Notes under the pieces: generated by a model
Database searches by the model: none
Told to the model about the DNA's origin: nothing
The model's input: the letters and a program-made list of their open reading frames with translations, nothing else
DNA from: JBBRBB01 sp038206235
Lineage (GTDB): Bacteria; Bacteroidota; Bacteroidia; Chitinophagales; Chitinophagaceae
Reading direction: 5' to 3'
Length of the DNA stretch: 64,000 nucleotides
Assembly: GCA_038206235.1 (NCBI GenBank)
Contig: JBBRBB010000008.1
Coordinates: 62,001-126,000, forward strand
Translations under genes and position numbers: made by a program
Shown: positions 9,662 through 18,045 of the stretch, piece by piece
Layout: every line of letters begins with the position of its first letter
Position numbering within the stretch: the first letter of the stretch is position 1

Positions 9662-11377
9662 TCAATATCCCGCCGCACTATCATCTCCGCGTGGATCAGC
9701 CGCCGCTTCACGTTTTCCATCATTCAAAATTTTTATCAGCTCTACTCTTCCTATTTGTTTCTCCTCTTTTAATGTATAACCCATTTGTTCTAATTTCATT
9801 TGTGTGCCTGCGGAGAATCCGCTTTCAATCAGCACTTCATCCGGCAGCCATTGATGATGAAATTTTGGATTATTCACCGCATCACCTGCATTCATATTAA
9901 AATCAATCACGTTTACGATAGTTTGAAAAACAGATGTTGGAATGGCTGTACCGCCGGGAGTACCCACAACCATAAACGGCTGATGATTTTTCAGCACCAG
10001 TGTTGGCGTCATAGAGCTAAGCATTCTTTTTCCGGGTGCAATAGAATTCGCTTCGCCGCCAATGGCTCCATACATATTGGGCACACCGGGTTTTATGCTG
10101 AAATCATCCATCTCATCATTCAATAAAAATCCTGCGCCGCCAACAACTGTTGCACTGCCAAAGCTGTTATTTAATGTGGTTGTTACGGCAACCATATTTC
10201 CTTCAGCATCTATAATGCTGATGTGTGTTGTTTCATTACTTTCATGAATTACACCTGCTTTTATACCGGCGCTTGCAGAGGCATGTGTGCTGTCGTAATC
10301 TTTCATTCGCTTTGCGAGGTATGTATTACTTATTAATGTGTCAACAGGCACATGATAATAGTCCGGGTCGCCCATGTGTACAGCCCTGTCTGCAAAAGCT
10401 CTGCGCTCTGCTTCTATCATTAGCTGCACACTTTTCGCAGTTTGAAAACCGTAATCAAACAATGGATATTTTTCAATCATCTTCAGCATTTGAGCAAGCA
10501 AAATTCCGCCACTGCTTGGCGGCGGAAAACTTATTACATGATAATACCTGTAATTAAACTCAATGGGTTTTCTTTCTTTCACCACATAATTTTTTAAATC
10601 ATCATAGCTTATTAATCCATTGCCCCTTTGCATTTCTTCAACAATCAGCTTTGCAGTTTCACCTTCATAAAAACCTTTCAGGCCGCTGTCTCTTATGCGT
10701 TTTAAAGTATTAGCAAGTTCCTTTTGTATTAATGTATCGCCAACTCTCCACAATTCTTTTTTTACGAAGACAACCGGTCTGGTATTGTATTTAATAAAGT
10801 TTGCCCGTTCGCTGTTTAAACTGTAAGCTCCTCTTGATGTTAGCACAAAGCCTTTTTCAGCAAGGTCAATAGCGGGCTGTATCAATTCTTTGAATGGAAG
10901 CTTTGCACATTTATAGGTGGCAAATAAACCGGCAACAGTTCCGGGCACACCTGAAGACAAATGACCACTCTGCGACAATTGAGTTTGCGCATTTCCGTTT
11001 GCATCAATATACATATCTCTAAAAGCCTTGCCGGCAGCCATTTCGCGGTAGTCAAGCGCAATAAGACTATCATTATTTTTTCTTGCAAGTAAAAATCCGC
11101 CGCCGCCTAAATTGCCTGCGGCTGGATAAACAACTGCAAGCGCTAATTGTGTTGCAATCATGGCATCAAAAGCATTGCCGCCATTTTTCATTATTGCAAT
11201 GCCAACTTCACTTGCCAGCGGATATGCACTCACTACACAACCCTTATTATAGGTTGCAGATTTTGTTGAAGTGAAATGATAAGGGTCAACAATTCTTCCG
11301 GCACCAACAATTTTTTTTGAAGGTTTGCAACCGGCAAAGCCAAATAATAAAAATAATAGTGCAAAAAATATTTTCAT
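9662..11377 (-). CDS. ggt: Gamma-glutamyltransferase
   Basis: A full-length 571-residue gamma-glutamyltranspeptidase that transfers or hydrolyses the gamma-glutamyl group of glutathione and related peptides. The N-terminus is a lipoprotein signal with lipobox FAGC near residue 17, so the protein is probably membrane-anchored. The NETTHIS motif places the autoprocessing and catalytic threonine at T383. GNLGGGGF, PPPSSGGILLAQML and LNDEMDDFS are the conserved substrate-pocket segments. A TAnnTTTG box lies a few bases upstream of the ATG. It stands alone on its strand. Confidence 0.96.
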   Translation of the reverse strand: MKIFFALLFLLFGFAGCKPSKKIVGAGRIVDPYHFTSTKSATYNKGCVVSAYPLASEVGIAIMKNGGNAFDAMIATQLALAVVYPAAGNLGGGGFLLARKNNDSLIALDYREMAAGKAFRDMYIDANGNAQTQLSQSGHLSSGVPGTVAGLFATYKCAKLPFKELIQPAIDLAEKGFVLTSRGAYSLNSERANFIKYNTRPVVFVKKELWRVGDTLIQKELANTLKRIRDSGLKGFYEGETAKLIVEEMQRGNGLISYDDLKNYVVKERKPIEFNYRYYHVISFPPPSSGGILLAQMLKMIEKYPLFDYGFQTAKSVQLMIEAERRAFADRAVHMGDPDYYHVPVDTLISNTYLAKRMKDYDSTHASASAGIKAGVIHESNETTHISIIDAEGNMVAVTTTLNNSFGSATVVGGAGFLLNDEMDDFSIKPGVPNMYGAIGGEANSIAPGKRMLSSMTPTLVLKNHQPFMVVGTPGGTAIPTSVFQTIVNVIDFNMNAGDAVNNPKFHHQWLPDEVLIESGFSAGTQMKLEQMGYTLKEEKQIGRVELIKILNDGKREAAADPRGDDSAAGY

Positions 11378-11619
11378 AGTTTCAAATTTATGTGTTAGAG
11401 TTGAAAGAATCTGTTAGATATTTGAATTAAAGAAAAAAAATTATCACATAGGCACATAAGACACCCGCCCTTACCGAATGGTGTGTTCGGGCGGGCATAG
11501 AAAAAAAGATATAAAAGGCTATATGAAATCTATGTTATCTGTGTGTCTATGTGTCATCTTTGCTGAATAAAGAACTGAACCTGCCTGCGGCAGGCCGGCG
11601 TAAAAGAGTCCCGTTGCCG
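11378..11619. repeat. Repeat-rich spacer upstream of the nested palindromic element
   Basis: No gene is seen here. The stretch holds an inverted pair around 11440-11550 (ATCACATAGGCACATAAGACAC against a reversed GTGTGTCTATGTGTCAT), an inner CCCGCCC/GGGCGGG pair at about 11464-11495, and a palindromic GCCTGCGGCAGGC at about 11584-11596. All look like stacked short mobile or structural repeats. Confidence 0.65.
11383..11390 (-). promoter_or_regulatory. -7 box of ggt promoter
   Basis: On the minus strand the sequence reads TAAATTTG, a perfect match to the Bacteroidota -7 consensus TAnnTTTG, five bases before the ggt start codon. No clear -33 TTG is seen, and the leader would be very short. Confidence 0.4.
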
Positions 11620-11898
11620 GCGCATAGGCGTCAAGCTAAAGTTTGAAAAAATATAATGAAACTAAAGCTGGATAAAGGTTACAGCCATTATGTAATTCGT
11701 GTGCCGTAGGCACAAAATATTGGTAGAAATAAATATCAGTAAGTGAAGGGCGTGCCGTAGGTACCCAATCTTAGTAATTGTTTGAGACTATTGCGTACCT
11801 ACGGCACGAAGGGAATCAGGCAAATTTTTTTTACCAATATTAAGTCCCTACAGGACTTCCGGGACATCAAAATAAAAATTAACTTGACGCCTATGCGC
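11620..11898. repeat. Nested inverted-repeat element with 16-bp perfect ends
   Basis: The ends are the perfect inverted repeat GCGCATAGGCGTCAAG (11620-11635) and its complement (11883-11898). Inside are AATATTGGTA (11716-11725) with its complement (11832-11841), and CGTGCCGTAGGTAC (11751-11764) with its complement (11795-11808); these inner two share one centre near 11779. Also present are GTGCCGTAGGCAC (11701-11713) and AAGTCCCTACAGGACTT (11842-11858). There is no ORF of note. It could be a non-autonomous mobile element or a structured transcript. Confidence 0.75.
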
Positions 11899-11960
11899 TG
11901 CTGGCGGGAAGCGCAATTTAATCTATGCGGTAAAGCCCGGCTCCAAAAAAAATAATCATA

Positions 11961-14450
11961 ATGAAAAAAATTTATTTTTTACTTTTTGCTTTCGCTATCT
12001 GCACAACCATTTCTGCGCAAACTTTACAATCTCCTGAAAAATTCTTAGGCTACAAGATTGGTGAGCACTATACACCGCATTATAAAATTTTGAATTACTT
12101 CAATGCCGTTGCGCAAGCCGTGCCTCAAATGGTAAAGATTGAAAAGTATGGTGAAACGTATGAAGGCAGAGATTTGATTGTAGCTTATATAGCTTCTGGC
12201 GAAAACATGCAAAGACTCGATGAAATACGAATGAATAATCTTCGTCTCGCAGGGATTGCAAAAGATAATGCAGCAACTGTAACCAATGCGTCTGCAATTG
12301 TTTGGCTTAGCTATAATGTGCATGGCAATGAGCCTTCGTCATCAGAAGCGGCAATGCTTACTTTATTTGCACTGGTTGACCCAAACAATTCTCAAACAAA
12401 AGAGTGGCTAAAAAATACGCTTGTAATTATTGACCCATGTCTTAATCCCGATGGGCGTGAAAGGTATGTGAGCTGGTACACGAATGCAGCAGGCATGCAA
12501 TTCAATGCAGACCCTCAAAGCCGCGAACATGATGAGCTGTGGCCTTATGGAAGAACGAATCACTACAATTTTGATTTGAACAGAGACTGGGCATGGCAAA
12601 CACAAAAAGAGAGCGCAGCACGCATAAAAAAATATAATGAATGGCTTCCGCAGGTGCACGTAGATTTTCATGAGCAGGGATATAATGAGCCTTATTATTT
12701 TGCTCCCGCTGCAGAGCCGTATCACAAAGTAATTACGCAGTGGCAAAGAGATTTTCAAACACGGATAGGAAAAAATAATGCAAAATATTTTGATGAAAAA
12801 GGCTGGCTATATTTTACCAAAGAATTTTTTGATTTGTTTTATCCTTCTTACGGAGATACTTATCCCACTTACAATGGCTCTATCGGCATGACGTATGAGC
12901 AAGGCGGAATAAGCGCCGGTCTTGGCATTAAAACAGAGGAGGGAGATACGCTTACGTTAAGCGAAAGAGCGTTGCACCATTACACTACAAGTCTTTCAAC
13001 AATTGAAGTGTCATCAAAAAATGCAGGACAGCTTATCAATGAATTTAAAAAATTTTTTGATGATAACATGCATGATGAATCAACCGAATACAAAGCATAT
13101 ATACTCACAGCCAAAGATGCCAATAAAATAAAAGAGGTTACTGATTTGCTCGATGCCAACGGAATTGAATATGGAAGTCCTTCATCAAATACATTGAAAG
13201 GCTATAATTATTTTACAAATAAAGAAGAAGATTTTGCAGATGAAGGAAACATTCTGGCGGTAAATGCTCTGCAACCAAAAGGGAAATTGCTGAAAGTATT
13301 ATTTGAACCCAAAAGCATGTTAAGCGATTCTGCAACGTATGATATTACTGCATGGGCTGTGCCTTATGCTTACGGAGTAAAGGCTTATGGAATAAAAGAT
13401 AATATTGAATTGCTTCCTTATAAAAATGCTGCTGGCATTACAACTGTTTCTGCGAATTATGGATTGCTGATACCTTATACATCATTCAGCGCTGCAGAAT
13501 TACTAAGCGAACTTTTGCAGAAAAAAGTAAAAGTTCGTTTTGCACTAAAACCTTTTACTTACAACGAAAAAAAATTTGAGAGAGGAACACTGATTGTTTT
13601 GAAAGGAAATAATATTGATAACTGGAATGCGATAACAAATGAAGCCTGTAAGAAATTTAATATTCAGCCCACCGAAGCAGAGAGCGGATTTATGGAAGCA
13701 GGCGCAGATTTTGGCTCACCCGATGTCAGATTAATAAAAGCGCCGCGTGTTGCTTTGCTTACAGGCAGAGAGGTTTCTGCTTCTGCAGCAGGTGAAGTGT
13801 GGAGCTTATTTGATAATAGCCTGCACTATCCCATAACACAATTAAACAGTGAAGAATTGAGTGAATTGAATTTACAACTCTATGATGTTTTAATTGTTCC
13901 CGATGGCTCTTATTCTTCTTTCAATAATAAAGATGTAACGGATAAGATTCAGAATTTTTTAAAAGGTGGAGGAAAAATTATTGCTATGGAAAATGGTGCA
14001 GCAAAGTTTGCAGGCATGGATTTTACAAACTTAAAATTAAAAGAAGATACATCGGCTGAAAAAGATTCTGCTGTAATAAGAAAGTTTGCAAATTATGAGC
14101 GGGATGAATTGAGCAACAGCATTCCCGGCGCTATATACAAAGTTGAATTAGACAATACACATCCGCTTGCATTTGGCTACCCTGATTTTTATTACACTCT
14201 AAAGCAGGATGCGCACTTATATAAATATTTAAAGGATGGATGGAATGTTGGCACTATTAAATCTTCAGGTTATGTTTCGGGTTTTGTGGGCAGCAAATTA
14301 AAGCAGCGTTTAAAGGATGGGATGCTAGTTGGTGATATTAACTATGAAGATGGAAATATAATATTGCTTTCAGACAATCCTTTGTTCCGATTATTCTGGC
14401 AAAATGGAAAATTGATGTTTGCGAATGCAGTGTTTCTGGTAGGGGAGTAG
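11961..14450 (+). CDS. Secreted M14-family zinc carboxypeptidase
   Basis: An 829-residue exported metallopeptidase with a cleavable signal peptide (to about residue 20, ISAQ). The peptidase M14 domain fills roughly residues 30-360. Zinc ligands are H121 and E124 in HGNEPSSSE and H237 in VDFHEQGY, with E313 in TYEQGG as the catalytic glutamate. The C-terminal half (about 380-829) includes a ThuA/GATase-like alpha/beta region (VLIVPDGSYSSF, FLKGGGKIIAMENGA). This architecture is common among Bacteroidota exported M14 peptidases. It probably trims peptides outside or in the periplasm. It is flanked on both sides by palindromic elements. Confidence 0.93.
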   Translation: MKKIYFLLFAFAICTTISAQTLQSPEKFLGYKIGEHYTPHYKILNYFNAVAQAVPQMVKIEKYGETYEGRDLIVAYIASGENMQRLDEIRMNNLRLAGIAKDNAATVTNASAIVWLSYNVHGNEPSSSEAAMLTLFALVDPNNSQTKEWLKNTLVIIDPCLNPDGRERYVSWYTNAAGMQFNADPQSREHDELWPYGRTNHYNFDLNRDWAWQTQKESAARIKKYNEWLPQVHVDFHEQGYNEPYYFAPAAEPYHKVITQWQRDFQTRIGKNNAKYFDEKGWLYFTKEFFDLFYPSYGDTYPTYNGSIGMTYEQGGISAGLGIKTEEGDTLTLSERALHHYTTSLSTIEVSSKNAGQLINEFKKFFDDNMHDESTEYKAYILTAKDANKIKEVTDLLDANGIEYGSPSSNTLKGYNYFTNKEEDFADEGNILAVNALQPKGKLLKVLFEPKSMLSDSATYDITAWAVPYAYGVKAYGIKDNIELLPYKNAAGITTVSANYGLLIPYTSFSAAELLSELLQKKVKVRFALKPFTYNEKKFERGTLIVLKGNNIDNWNAITNEACKKFNIQPTEAESGFMEAGADFGSPDVRLIKAPRVALLTGREVSASAAGEVWSLFDNSLHYPITQLNSEELSELNLQLYDVLIVPDGSYSSFNNKDVTDKIQNFLKGGGKIIAMENGAAKFAGMDFTNLKLKEDTSAEKDSAVIRKFANYERDELSNSIPGAIYKVELDNTHPLAFGYPDFYYTLKQDAHLYKYLKDGWNVGTIKSSGYVSGFVGSKLKQRLKDGMLVGDINYEDGNIILLSDNPLFRLFWQNGKLMFANAVFLVGE

Positions 14451-14451
14451 C

Positions 14452-14480
14452 GTTTATCGTTTGTCGTTTGACGTTTATCG
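14452..14480. repeat. Short-period tandem array, CGTTTATC type
   Basis: Four degenerate copies of GTTTATC/GTTTGTC/GTTTGAC directly follow the M14 gene stop. A matching GTTTATC array follows the helicase gene at 35808-35837 and a GTTTAGC array follows the ICMT-like gene at 37466. Confidence 0.8.
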
Positions 14481-14483
14481 CCT

Positions 14484-14754
14484 GCTCGACAAAGGTGTAT
14501 AGCGACAAGCTAAGAATTGATTTTTGAGTCATAATAACCATTGCCACGACCTTCAGGTCGTGGATTCAAAATGCATTTTCTTACTTGGCTTTAGCCAAAT
14601 GATTTGTTGGGCTAAAGCCCTTTGTTTCATACATTCTCATCCACGGCTTAAAAGCCGTGGCAATAAAAAAGCCTCAACATTATAACTTCCCAAAGTGCCT
14701 ACTTGGCTTCACTTCTAACGAGTTTCATCATAAAATTAACTTGACACCTATGCG
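14484..14754. repeat. Second nested palindromic element, related ends
   Basis: This fills most of the 431-base gap after the M14 gene. Its right end, CTTGACACCTATGCG (14740-14754), nearly matches the end of the 11620-11898 element, and its left end (about 14494-14513) is a more diverged inverse copy. Inside are CCACGACCTTCAGGTCGTGG (14544-14563), GGCTTTAGCC with GGGCTAAAGCC (14587-14619) and CCACGGCTTAAAAGCCGTGG (14641-14660). The pair ATTGCCACG / CGTGGCAAT (14540-14548, 14656-14664) encloses all three. Confidence 0.7.
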
Positions 14755-14830
14755 ACAAAGACAGGGTTTCTCATCCGCTGAATAAGAATTTTTAGCTACC
14801 ATTGAATTATAAACAGTACGAGAAATAAAA

Positions 14831-14861
14831 ACAAAGCGGCTTGAAATGTAAGCCGCTTTAT
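14831..14861 (-). terminator. Terminator of the T9SS repeat-protein gene
   Basis: A 10-bp stem AAAGCGGCTT / AAGCCGCTTT with a 7-base loop. Read on the minus strand it is followed by a T-rich TTTGTTTTT. It lies about 20 bases after the stop of the minus-strand gene. Confidence 0.8.
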
Positions 14862-14881
14862 TGTTATCTGCATTATCTTTT

Positions 14882-16294
14882 CTATTGCTTAATAAATTTA
14901 ATTGCTGCTGCCTGCTTATTATTTTCAGCCACCATTAAATAATAGGTTCCTGAAGGCAGACGCTGAATATTCCAGCTATATGTTTCAGCAGTGATATTTA
15001 TTTGAGCAACTGCTTTTCCTGAAATATCAGTAATCATAAGTGTTGTTAATGTTGATGAATTCAGTCTCTCAATTTTTAAAATATCTTTTACAGGATTGGG
15101 TGATATTCTTACTATTACTCTATTAATAAATTCTGCAGTTGTAATTTTAGAATAGGTGAAGCTTCCATCCTTATCAACCATTTGCAACCGATAATAAAAC
15201 TTCGCTATTCCTGCATTAAAGGCGGCAGCATCGGGGAACCGGTAAGAAGTTTTGTGCGTGCTGTTGCCAACTGCATTCACAGTCCCGATATTTTCAAAAT
15301 TTATTCCATCACGGCTGCGCTGAATAACAAAATTCTTTGTATTGCTTTCGGTTAATGTGACCCAATTCAATTCCACAACTTTATCTTTAAGAGTGGCGGT
15401 AAAGCTGGCAAGTGTAAGAGGCAATGCGCAACTGTTATAAGAGAAGGTGCTTCTTGTAATATTTATCCAGGTGCTTGTGCCTTTGTCCCAATTTTGCGAA
15501 ATAGCCACTGCCACTGTTCCGTTGCTGTTATTCATGTAATTTATCTGGGAATTATTTTCCCAGGAAGATGTTGCACTATTCCATGTCTGAAACAATGTAT
15601 TTATTAAGTAATCATTGCCATCATAGGTGTTTGTAGTGAGTTCATTATTTTTCCACTGGTTGCTTTTCCATGTTTCGTTTAGGTCTGTAATTATTTTTTT
15701 CGTGGCGCTGTAGGTATAAGTATTTCTCGATGCATTAGTCCAGTTTTGGAAAATCAGGTTCCAGGTTTGCGTAACATCCTGGTTAACTGTTTTATCAGCG
15801 TTGTACGTATAAGTTATACGCGAAGAATTGTTCCAGCTTGTGAGCCAAATTTGAAAAAGAAGTATATTTACAGTGCCATCAGCATTATAGGTGTAAGTAA
15901 ATAAGGTTGCATTTTTCCAATTATTATTAAACCAGGCTTCCGCTAAAACACTGTCTACTGCATTGTTACCGTTATAGGAAAATGTCTCGCGTAAGAAGTT
16001 ATCCCACATGCTCGTGTTACTGTTCCAGATTTGAAATAGTGTTTGGCTTACCTCATTGTTTGCATTATAGGTGTAGCTTAAAAGCAAAGTATCTGCCCAT
16101 GTAGAAGAGCTTTGCTGCCAGCTCTGAGTTAAAACTGTTGTTACTAAACAAGAACTGTTATAAGAAAAAACATCTCTTGTTGAGTGCTGCCACGAAGTGT
16201 TTTGCCAGGTATCGTTGGTAACAGTATCAACTCTCTGAGAGTAAATAGTTGCAGTAAGCAGAAAGCTGAAAACGAAGAATAGTAAATGTTTCAT
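14882..16294 (-). CDS. T9SS-secreted Trp/Asn-rich tandem-repeat protein
   Basis: A 470-residue exported protein. After the signal peptide (to about residue 19) come roughly eight repeats of about 35 residues (about 25-290), each with a YTYNAD-T-V strand followed by a Q-W...W-N segment. They look like stacked beta-hairpins similar in style to YD/RHS repeats. Residues about 295-390 form an Ig-like region (VELNWVTLTESNTKNFVIQRS), and about 395-470 are a type A T9SS sorting domain (ISPNPVKD, PSGTYYLMV). The protein should be delivered to the outer surface. The biological role is unknown; adhesion is one possibility. Confidence 0.85.
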   Translation of the reverse strand: MKHLLFFVFSFLLTATIYSQRVDTVTNDTWQNTSWQHSTRDVFSYNSSCLVTTVLTQSWQQSSSTWADTLLLSYTYNANNEVSQTLFQIWNSNTSMWDNFLRETFSYNGNNAVDSVLAEAWFNNNWKNATLFTYTYNADGTVNILLFQIWLTSWNNSSRITYTYNADKTVNQDVTQTWNLIFQNWTNASRNTYTYSATKKIITDLNETWKSNQWKNNELTTNTYDGNDYLINTLFQTWNSATSSWENNSQINYMNNSNGTVAVAISQNWDKGTSTWINITRSTFSYNSCALPLTLASFTATLKDKVVELNWVTLTESNTKNFVIQRSRDGINFENIGTVNAVGNSTHKTSYRFPDAAAFNAGIAKFYYRLQMVDKDGSFTYSKITTAEFINRVIVRISPNPVKDILKIERLNSSTLTTLMITDISGKAVAQINITAETYSWNIQRLPSGTYYLMVAENNKQAAAIKFIKQ

Positions 16295-16380
16295 AGTAAT
16301 AAGTTTTAGAAGTGATGTTTAAAAGAAGTACAGAATTAGGATACTAAGATACATAATAATAAGACAAAAAATTAAAACAA

Positions 16381-16411
16381 AAAGCGGCTCAGATAAATCG
16401 AATCCGCTTAA
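16381..16411 (-). terminator. Possible terminator of the 62-residue protein gene
   Basis: AAAGCGG pairs with CCGCTT across a 16-base loop, and the minus strand continues TTTTTGTTTT. The short stem makes this tentative. Confidence 0.45.
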
Positions 16412-16435
16412 TTATTTTGCAGTAATTAGAATTCC

Positions 16436-16624
16436 CTACATAAACAATTTCACAAACGCAATCATTGCAGCCAATTGCCCAACCCAAAAAATAAACATCC
16501 ATTTTATTATATCTGATTTAATTTCCCTCATTTCAATCCTTACGTTAGCAATATCTTCCTTTGTTGCTAAATCTGTTTTTTTTTCTTCAAATTTCTTTAC
16601 AGCTTTTTCATCAAAATACTCCAT
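16436..16624 (-). CDS. Small coiled-coil membrane protein, DUF1640/CCDC90-like
   Basis: A 62-residue protein. The N-terminal half is a charged helix, LATKEDIANVRIEMREIKSD, and the C-terminal half is one membrane segment (IIKWMFIFWVGQLAAMIAFVKLF). This heptad-plus-transmembrane layout, with the LATKEDI motif, matches short bacterial CCDC90/DUF1640-like proteins. Function is unknown. It sits alone between the T9SS repeat protein and the CBS protein with its own probable terminator. Confidence 0.75.
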   Translation of the reverse strand: MEYFDEKAVKKFEEKKTDLATKEDIANVRIEMREIKSDIIKWMFIFWVGQLAAMIAFVKLFM

Positions 16625-16740
16625 TATTGTAGAGGCCTCCTGCTCTCCAAATTTGCTTTTAAAGATATCATACGTTTTTAATTCTAATTGTTGACATCAC
16701 ATTTCTTTTCGTAAAGATAAAAAGATTAAAACTTAAAAAT

Positions 16741-16779
16741 AACATCCAACCTCCAACACCCAACTTCCAACTTCCAACA
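16741..16779. repeat. Short-period tandem array, CCAACTT type
   Basis: Five degenerate copies of a 7-8 nt unit (CCAACCT, CCAACAC, CCAACTT) directly abut the stop codon of the CBS-domain gene. Confidence 0.8.
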
Positions 16780-17208
16780 TTATGATTGAATATAGCTATG
16801 AAGATGAGAGATAGTTTCTTCCTGAATAATGATTGTTTCAGTAACCACATCATTAATAGAAATAATACCTGTAAGCTTATCCTTTTCCATTACCGGCAAA
16901 TAACGCAGGTTGTTTGATGACATTAATTGCATGCAATATTCCACTGAATCATTTTCAGAAACTGAGTGAAGCTCACTCGTCATAATTTCAGAAACGGCAG
17001 TGTCTGTTGAAGACCTTCCTTTCAAAATAACTTTGCGTGAATAATCTCTTTCAGTCATAATGCCTAAAAACTTTTCGCCCTCCATCACTACCACAGAACC
17101 TATATTTTTAGCAGCCATCATGCGCAAAGCATCTATTACAGTGGCATTGGGTTCAATGGATGCAATGCTGCGGCCTTTACGGCTTAGTATATCTTTTACT
17201 TTGCTCAT
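16780..17208 (-). CDS. CBS-domain pair protein
   Basis: A 142-residue protein made of two CBS domains: about 10-58 (IEPNATVIDALRMMAAKNIGSVVVMEG) and about 75-130 (SVSENDSVEYCMQLMSSNNLRYLPVMEKDKLTGIISINDVV). Such stand-alone pairs bind adenine nucleotides and act as sensors or regulators. No effector domain is fused, and the neighbours give no clue to its target. Confidence 0.9.
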   Translation of the reverse strand: MSKVKDILSRKGRSIASIEPNATVIDALRMMAAKNIGSVVVMEGEKFLGIMTERDYSRKVILKGRSSTDTAVSEIMTSELHSVSENDSVEYCMQLMSSNNLRYLPVMEKDKLTGIISINDVVTETIIIQEETISHLHSYIQS

Positions 17209-17308
17209 GAAAGAAAGGATTTAAAAATAATTTTAGATTCGAAATTTCAATAGTAATTCTACTGTAAATGTAAAATAAATACTCCTAAAATATAATTACA
17301 AAATTTTC

Positions 17309-17463
17309 TCAATCCTTTACAAACTTCTCACAGAGTCCTGCGGACCAACTGCTGGTCTTCTCACCTTCATCAACTCGTAAATAATAAATTCCGTTTACAA
17401 GTTGCTTAATATCTAAATCATAGTGAACTGCATGAATATTTGTTTGGCTGATTGTTTTCTTTA
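17309..17463 (-). pseudogene. Remnant of a T9SS C-terminal sorting domain
   Basis: A minus-strand frame that reads through this spacer contains YDLDIKQLVNGIYYLRVDEGEK and ends EKFVKD-stop, the typical tail of a T9SS sorting domain. Between these two parts is a short insert, TSSWSAGLC, encoded by a stretch containing GAGTCCTGCGGAC, a motif also found in the waaA array. No start codon or upstream domain remains, because the frame runs into the methyltransferase gene. It looks like the tail of a lost secreted-protein gene beside the restriction-modification locus. Confidence 0.5.
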
Positions 17464-18045
17464 TTGAAAAAGTTTGAGTGTTTTGCGATCTATTCCAATA
17501 TGTTCATCCATAAGATTTGAAATGTCAACAACTGCACCATGTTCAATAAATACTTCATAAAACTTTAAATAGTTGTCACCCCAATAAACCATTGCACATG
17601 CCATTGGTGCACCTTTTCCAACGTCTTGTCCATTTTCAAGAAACCGAAGTCGGGTGTCATATAAAAAACAAATAGCTCTTGCTTTTGTAAAAACATACTT
17701 TTTCCAATGTCCTGTATTTGCTGCAACGGGAACTAATGCTAATACTTCTGAACCATATTCATGATAAGCATGAGCACATCTTGCCAACCAATTTTTTATG
17801 GTTGTACCCGTTACTTTGTCAATTCCATAAGGCGGATTAACATAAATGGTTAAATTATTCCATGTTTCTTTTAAGCCGTCATGTTTAGGAAGCCTGTATT
17901 CTACTTCTGCTTCCACGATAGAATATTCATTTGAACAAGGGTCAAGATGAATTGTGCCTCCAAATACTTTTTTAACGGCTTTTACATATTTATGAGGTGT
18001 GCCCCAACTTTGGCTTAATGTGTTTATATTTCTTCCTGCACTCAT
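17461..18045 (-). CDS. DNA N6-adenine methyltransferase, phage Dam-like family
   Basis: A 194-residue methyltransferase of the compact phage DNA N6-adenine type. N70-P-P-Y-G is catalytic motif IV, LDPCSN near residue 35 lies in the SAM-binding region, and WGTPHKYVKAVKKVFG is the typical opening. Its ATG overlaps the stop of the upstream nuclease-like gene by four bases. The pair is best read as a restriction-modification system in which this enzyme protects host sites. The recognition sequence cannot be inferred. Confidence 0.85.
   Translation of the reverse strand: MSAGRNINTLSQSWGTPHKYVKAVKKVFGGTIHLDPCSNEYSIVEAEVEYRLPKHDGLKETWNNLTIYVNPPYGIDKVTGTTIKNWLARCAHAYHEYGSEVLALVPVAANTGHWKKYVFTKARAICFLYDTRLRFLENGQDVGKGAPMACAMVYWGDNYLKFYEVFIEHGAVVDISNLMDEHIGIDRKTLKLFQ

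Noticed and set aside
9691..11274. Several plus-strand open frames opposite ggt
   Set aside because: They lie wholly antisense to a strong conserved gene and show no domain-like sequence.
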